This document shows, one piece after another, positions 5,572-7,258 of a stretch of 7,258 bases of DNA. The notes under the pieces were generated by a model. That model was not told the DNA's origin, did no database searches, and saw nothing but the letters and a program-made list of their open reading frames with translations. A program made the position numbers and the translations under genes. Origin of the DNA: Scleromatobacter sp045810265 (lineage in GTDB: Bacteria; Pseudomonadota; Gammaproteobacteria; Burkholderiales; Burkholderiaceae_C); NCBI GenBank assembly GCA_045810265.1, contig JBJMWF010000105.1:1-7258 (forward strand). Direction: 5' to 3'. Position 1 is the stretch's first letter; each line of letters begins with the position of its first letter.

Positions 5572-7258
5572 TCACGCCGTCCCGGCGCGCTGCACCTCGA
5601 CCAGGCAATCGTAGAACGACGGCGCCCGGCCCATGTCGGTCAGGCGCTGGTGGGTGAGCTCGTTGACGTTGGTGCCATCCAGCCCGTACTTGCGCCACCA
5701 CACGCCCAGCCCGTGCACGACGCCGGGGCGCGCCCGCTCGCTCACGCGTGCGGCGCAGCGGTATTCGCCGCGATCGTTGAACACGCGCACCACGTCGCCG
5801 TCGGCGATGCCGCGCGCGGCGGCGTCCGCGGCCGCGATCTCCAGCACCGGCTCCTGCTCGATCGCCCGCAGGCTCTTGACGTTGACGAAGGTCGAGTTGA
5901 GGAAGTTGCGCGCCGGCGGCGAGATCATGGCCAGCGGGAAGCGTCGTGCGAGCTCCGGCGCGCTACGCACGCTTTCATAGGGCGGCACGTAGTCGGGCAG
6001 GCCGACCCCGGGGACATCGCACCTGGCGCGCCCGTCGGAGGTCGGGAAGCCGCCGTCCGCGAACGGTGCTTCGGGCAGCGGCAGCTTGGCCCAGCCGATC
6101 TCGCGCAGTTGTTCGAACGGCACCGGGCCGTTGATCGCCTGTCGCGCCAGCGTCTCGTCATCGTCCTCGAAGCAGGCCTCGGTCAGGCCCATGCGCTGCG
6201 CCAGCGCGCGGAAGATTGCCGCATTGGAGCGCGATTGCCCGCGCGGCGTCAGCGCCGGCTCGTTGATCACGAAATACGTATGGCCGTAGCTGGCGTGCAC
6301 GTCCCAGTGCTCGAGCTGCGTCGTGGCCGGCAGGACGTAGTCGGCGTGGTCGGCGGTGTCGGTCAGGAAGTGCTCCAGCACGACGGTGAACAGGTCTTCA
6401 CGGCGGAAGCCCTCGGTCACCTGCCGGGACTGCGGCGCGACGGCGACCGGGTTGCTGTTGTAGACGATCAGGGCCTCGATCTTCGGCCCGAAGGCGCGGC
6501 CGTCGGGCAGCGTCTCGCCGCCCTGGCGCAGCAGGTCGTCGCCGATGGTGCTCATGTTGACGATGCGCGGCGAGCGGCCGGCAAGCAGGTCGGCGCGGCC
6601 CAGGGCCGGGTTCTTGAACGGGGCGAACCAGCCGCCCGACGACAGCAGCATGCCGCCGGCGCGATGACGCCAGGCGCCGGTCAGGCAAGGAAGCAACGCG
6701 ATCAGCCGCGTGGCGTTGCCACCGCCGCGCACGCGCTGCATGCCATAGTTCAGGCGGATCGCCGCCGGGCTCGTCAGACCGTACAACTGCGCGAACTCGC
6801 GGACCTGCGCCGCGGTCAGCCCGCACTCGACGCTCGCGCGTTCCGGCGTCCACTCGAGCGCGCGCTCGCGCAGGCCAGCCCAGCCGTCGACATGGCGCTC
6901 GATGTAGTCGTGGTCCAGCCAGTCGTTGACGATCAGCTCGTGCATCACCGCCAGCGCCAGGGCGCCGTCGCTGCCGGGCGTGAGCGCCAGGTGGTGGTGG
7001 CACTTCTCGGCGGTCTCGGTGCGGCGTGGGTCGATGCACACCAGCGTGGCGCCCGCGCGCTTGGCAGCCAGCGCGATCGGCCAGAAGTGCAGGTTGGACG
7101 CGATCGAGTTACTGCCCCAGATGACGATCAGCCGGCTCTCGGCGAAGTGCTCCAGGTGCATGCCCACCTTGGCGCCATAGGTGGCGGCCAGGGCGTCGCC
7201 GCCGGCGCTCGAGCAGATCGTGCGATCCAGGCGCGAGGCGCCGAGCTTGTTGAAGAAG
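5572..7258 (-). CDS. Molybdopterin oxidoreductase family protein (partial, N-terminus off the right edge)
   Basis: About 561 C-terminal codons of a bis-molybdopterin-guanine-dinucleotide enzyme of the BisC/formate dehydrogenase/nitrate reductase superfamily. The open frame continues unbroken to the edge, so the in-frame GTG near 7167 is internal. Seen from the edge: FFNKLGASRLDRTICSSAGG, in which the Cys at 7213-7215 is in the place of the Mo-ligating Cys/SeCys. Then come the cofactor-binding IVIWGSNSIASN and VCIDPRRTETA, VYNSNPVAVAP and DYVLPATTQLEHWD, and finally a C-terminal molybdopterin-dinucleotide-binding domain in about the last 120 residues (FLNSTFVN, GIADGDVVRVFNDRG, GTNVNELT, PSFYDCLVEV). 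The N-terminal Fe-S cysteine motif should lie beyond the window. The ending SFYDCLVEV recalls the soluble, poorly characterised members often labelled simply 'molybdopterin oxidoreductase'; the substrate is unknown. It heads the visible part of the operon with the aminopeptidase and PHA-system genes. Confidence 0.95.
   Translation of the reverse strand, partial: FFNKLGASRLDRTICSSAGGDALAATYGAKVGMHLEHFAESRLIVIWGSNSIASNLHFWPIALAAKRAGATLVCIDPRRTETAEKCHHHLALTPGSDGALALAVMHELIVNDWLDHDYIERHVDGWAGLRERALEWTPERASVECGLTAAQVREFAQLYGLTSPAAIRLNYGMQRVRGGGNATRLIALLPCLTGAWRHRAGGMLLSSGGWFAPFKNPALGRADLLAGRSPRIVNMSTIGDDLLRQGGETLPDGRAFGPKIEALIVYNSNPVAVAPQSRQVTEGFRREDLFTVVLEHFLTDTADHADYVLPATTQLEHWDVHASYGHTYFVINEPALTPRGQSRSNAAIFRALAQRMGLTEACFEDDDETLARQAINGPVPFEQLREIGWAKLPLPEAPFADGGFPTSDGRARCDVPGVGLPDYVPPYESVRSAPELARRFPLAMISPPARNFLNSTFVNVKSLRAIEQEPVLEIAAADAAARGIADGDVVRVFNDRGEYRCAARVSERARPGVVHGLGVWWRKYGLDGTNVNELTHQRLTDMGRAPSFYDCLVEVQRAGTA

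Noticed and set aside
4368..5657. A 429-codon plus-strand open frame opposite the aminopeptidase
   Set aside because: Its translation is Arg/Val/Ala/Gly-rich with no recognisable domain. The opposite strand encodes a protein with clear family motifs. Long antisense frames are expected in GC-rich DNA.
7165..7167. GTG as the start of the molybdopterin oxidoreductase
   Set aside because: The frame continues upstream to the window edge with family-typical sequence (FFNKLGASRLDRTIC), so the true start is outside the window.

Overview
The window is GC-rich, tightly packed bacterial DNA. Its gene families (a PHA-granule-associated protein, an acyl-CoA-binding protein, a WS/DGAT acyltransferase and a COG4324-type aminopeptidase) point to a betaproteobacterium of the order Burkholderiales. 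That placement is inferred from gene content and codon bias, not from a marker gene. No rRNA, tRNA, CRISPR array, insertion sequence or prophage gene was seen, and all seven or eight genes share the same GC-rich codon style.

Layout from left to right. (1) The first 592 bases hold the 5' two-thirds of an ABC-transporter ATPase gene on the minus strand, cut by the window edge. (2) Divergent from it, across a 114-bp gap with promoter-like and dyad sequences, lie a TetR-family regulator (707-1360) and a cytoplasmic TPR-like protein (1400-2176), probably one transcript. (3) Convergent with these is a full-length wax ester synthase/diacylglycerol acyltransferase (WS/DGAT; 2198-3625, minus), apparently starting at a TTG codon. 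(4) Divergent from it across 121 bp is a small acyl-CoA-binding protein (3747-4001, plus). (5) A hairpin separates this from a convergent minus-strand operon that reads, in transcription order, partial molybdopterin oxidoreductase (5572 to beyond 7258), predicted zinc aminopeptidase lipoprotein (4395-5570), and a PHA-system family protein (4027-4362).

The most coherent biological theme is carbon and energy storage. WS/DGAT uses acyl-CoA to make triacylglycerol or wax ester. ACBP buffers and carries acyl-CoA and is divergently transcribed from a shared control region that contains a clear inverted repeat. The neighbouring PHA-system protein belongs to the polyhydroxyalkanoate granule world. 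The TetR regulator is a candidate controller, but nothing in the sequence proves that it acts on these genes. The molybdoenzyme and aminopeptidase are tightly coupled (1 base between stop and start) but have no evident link to storage. No wholly new system is evident; the WS/DGAT-ACBP pairing and its control region are the best leads.
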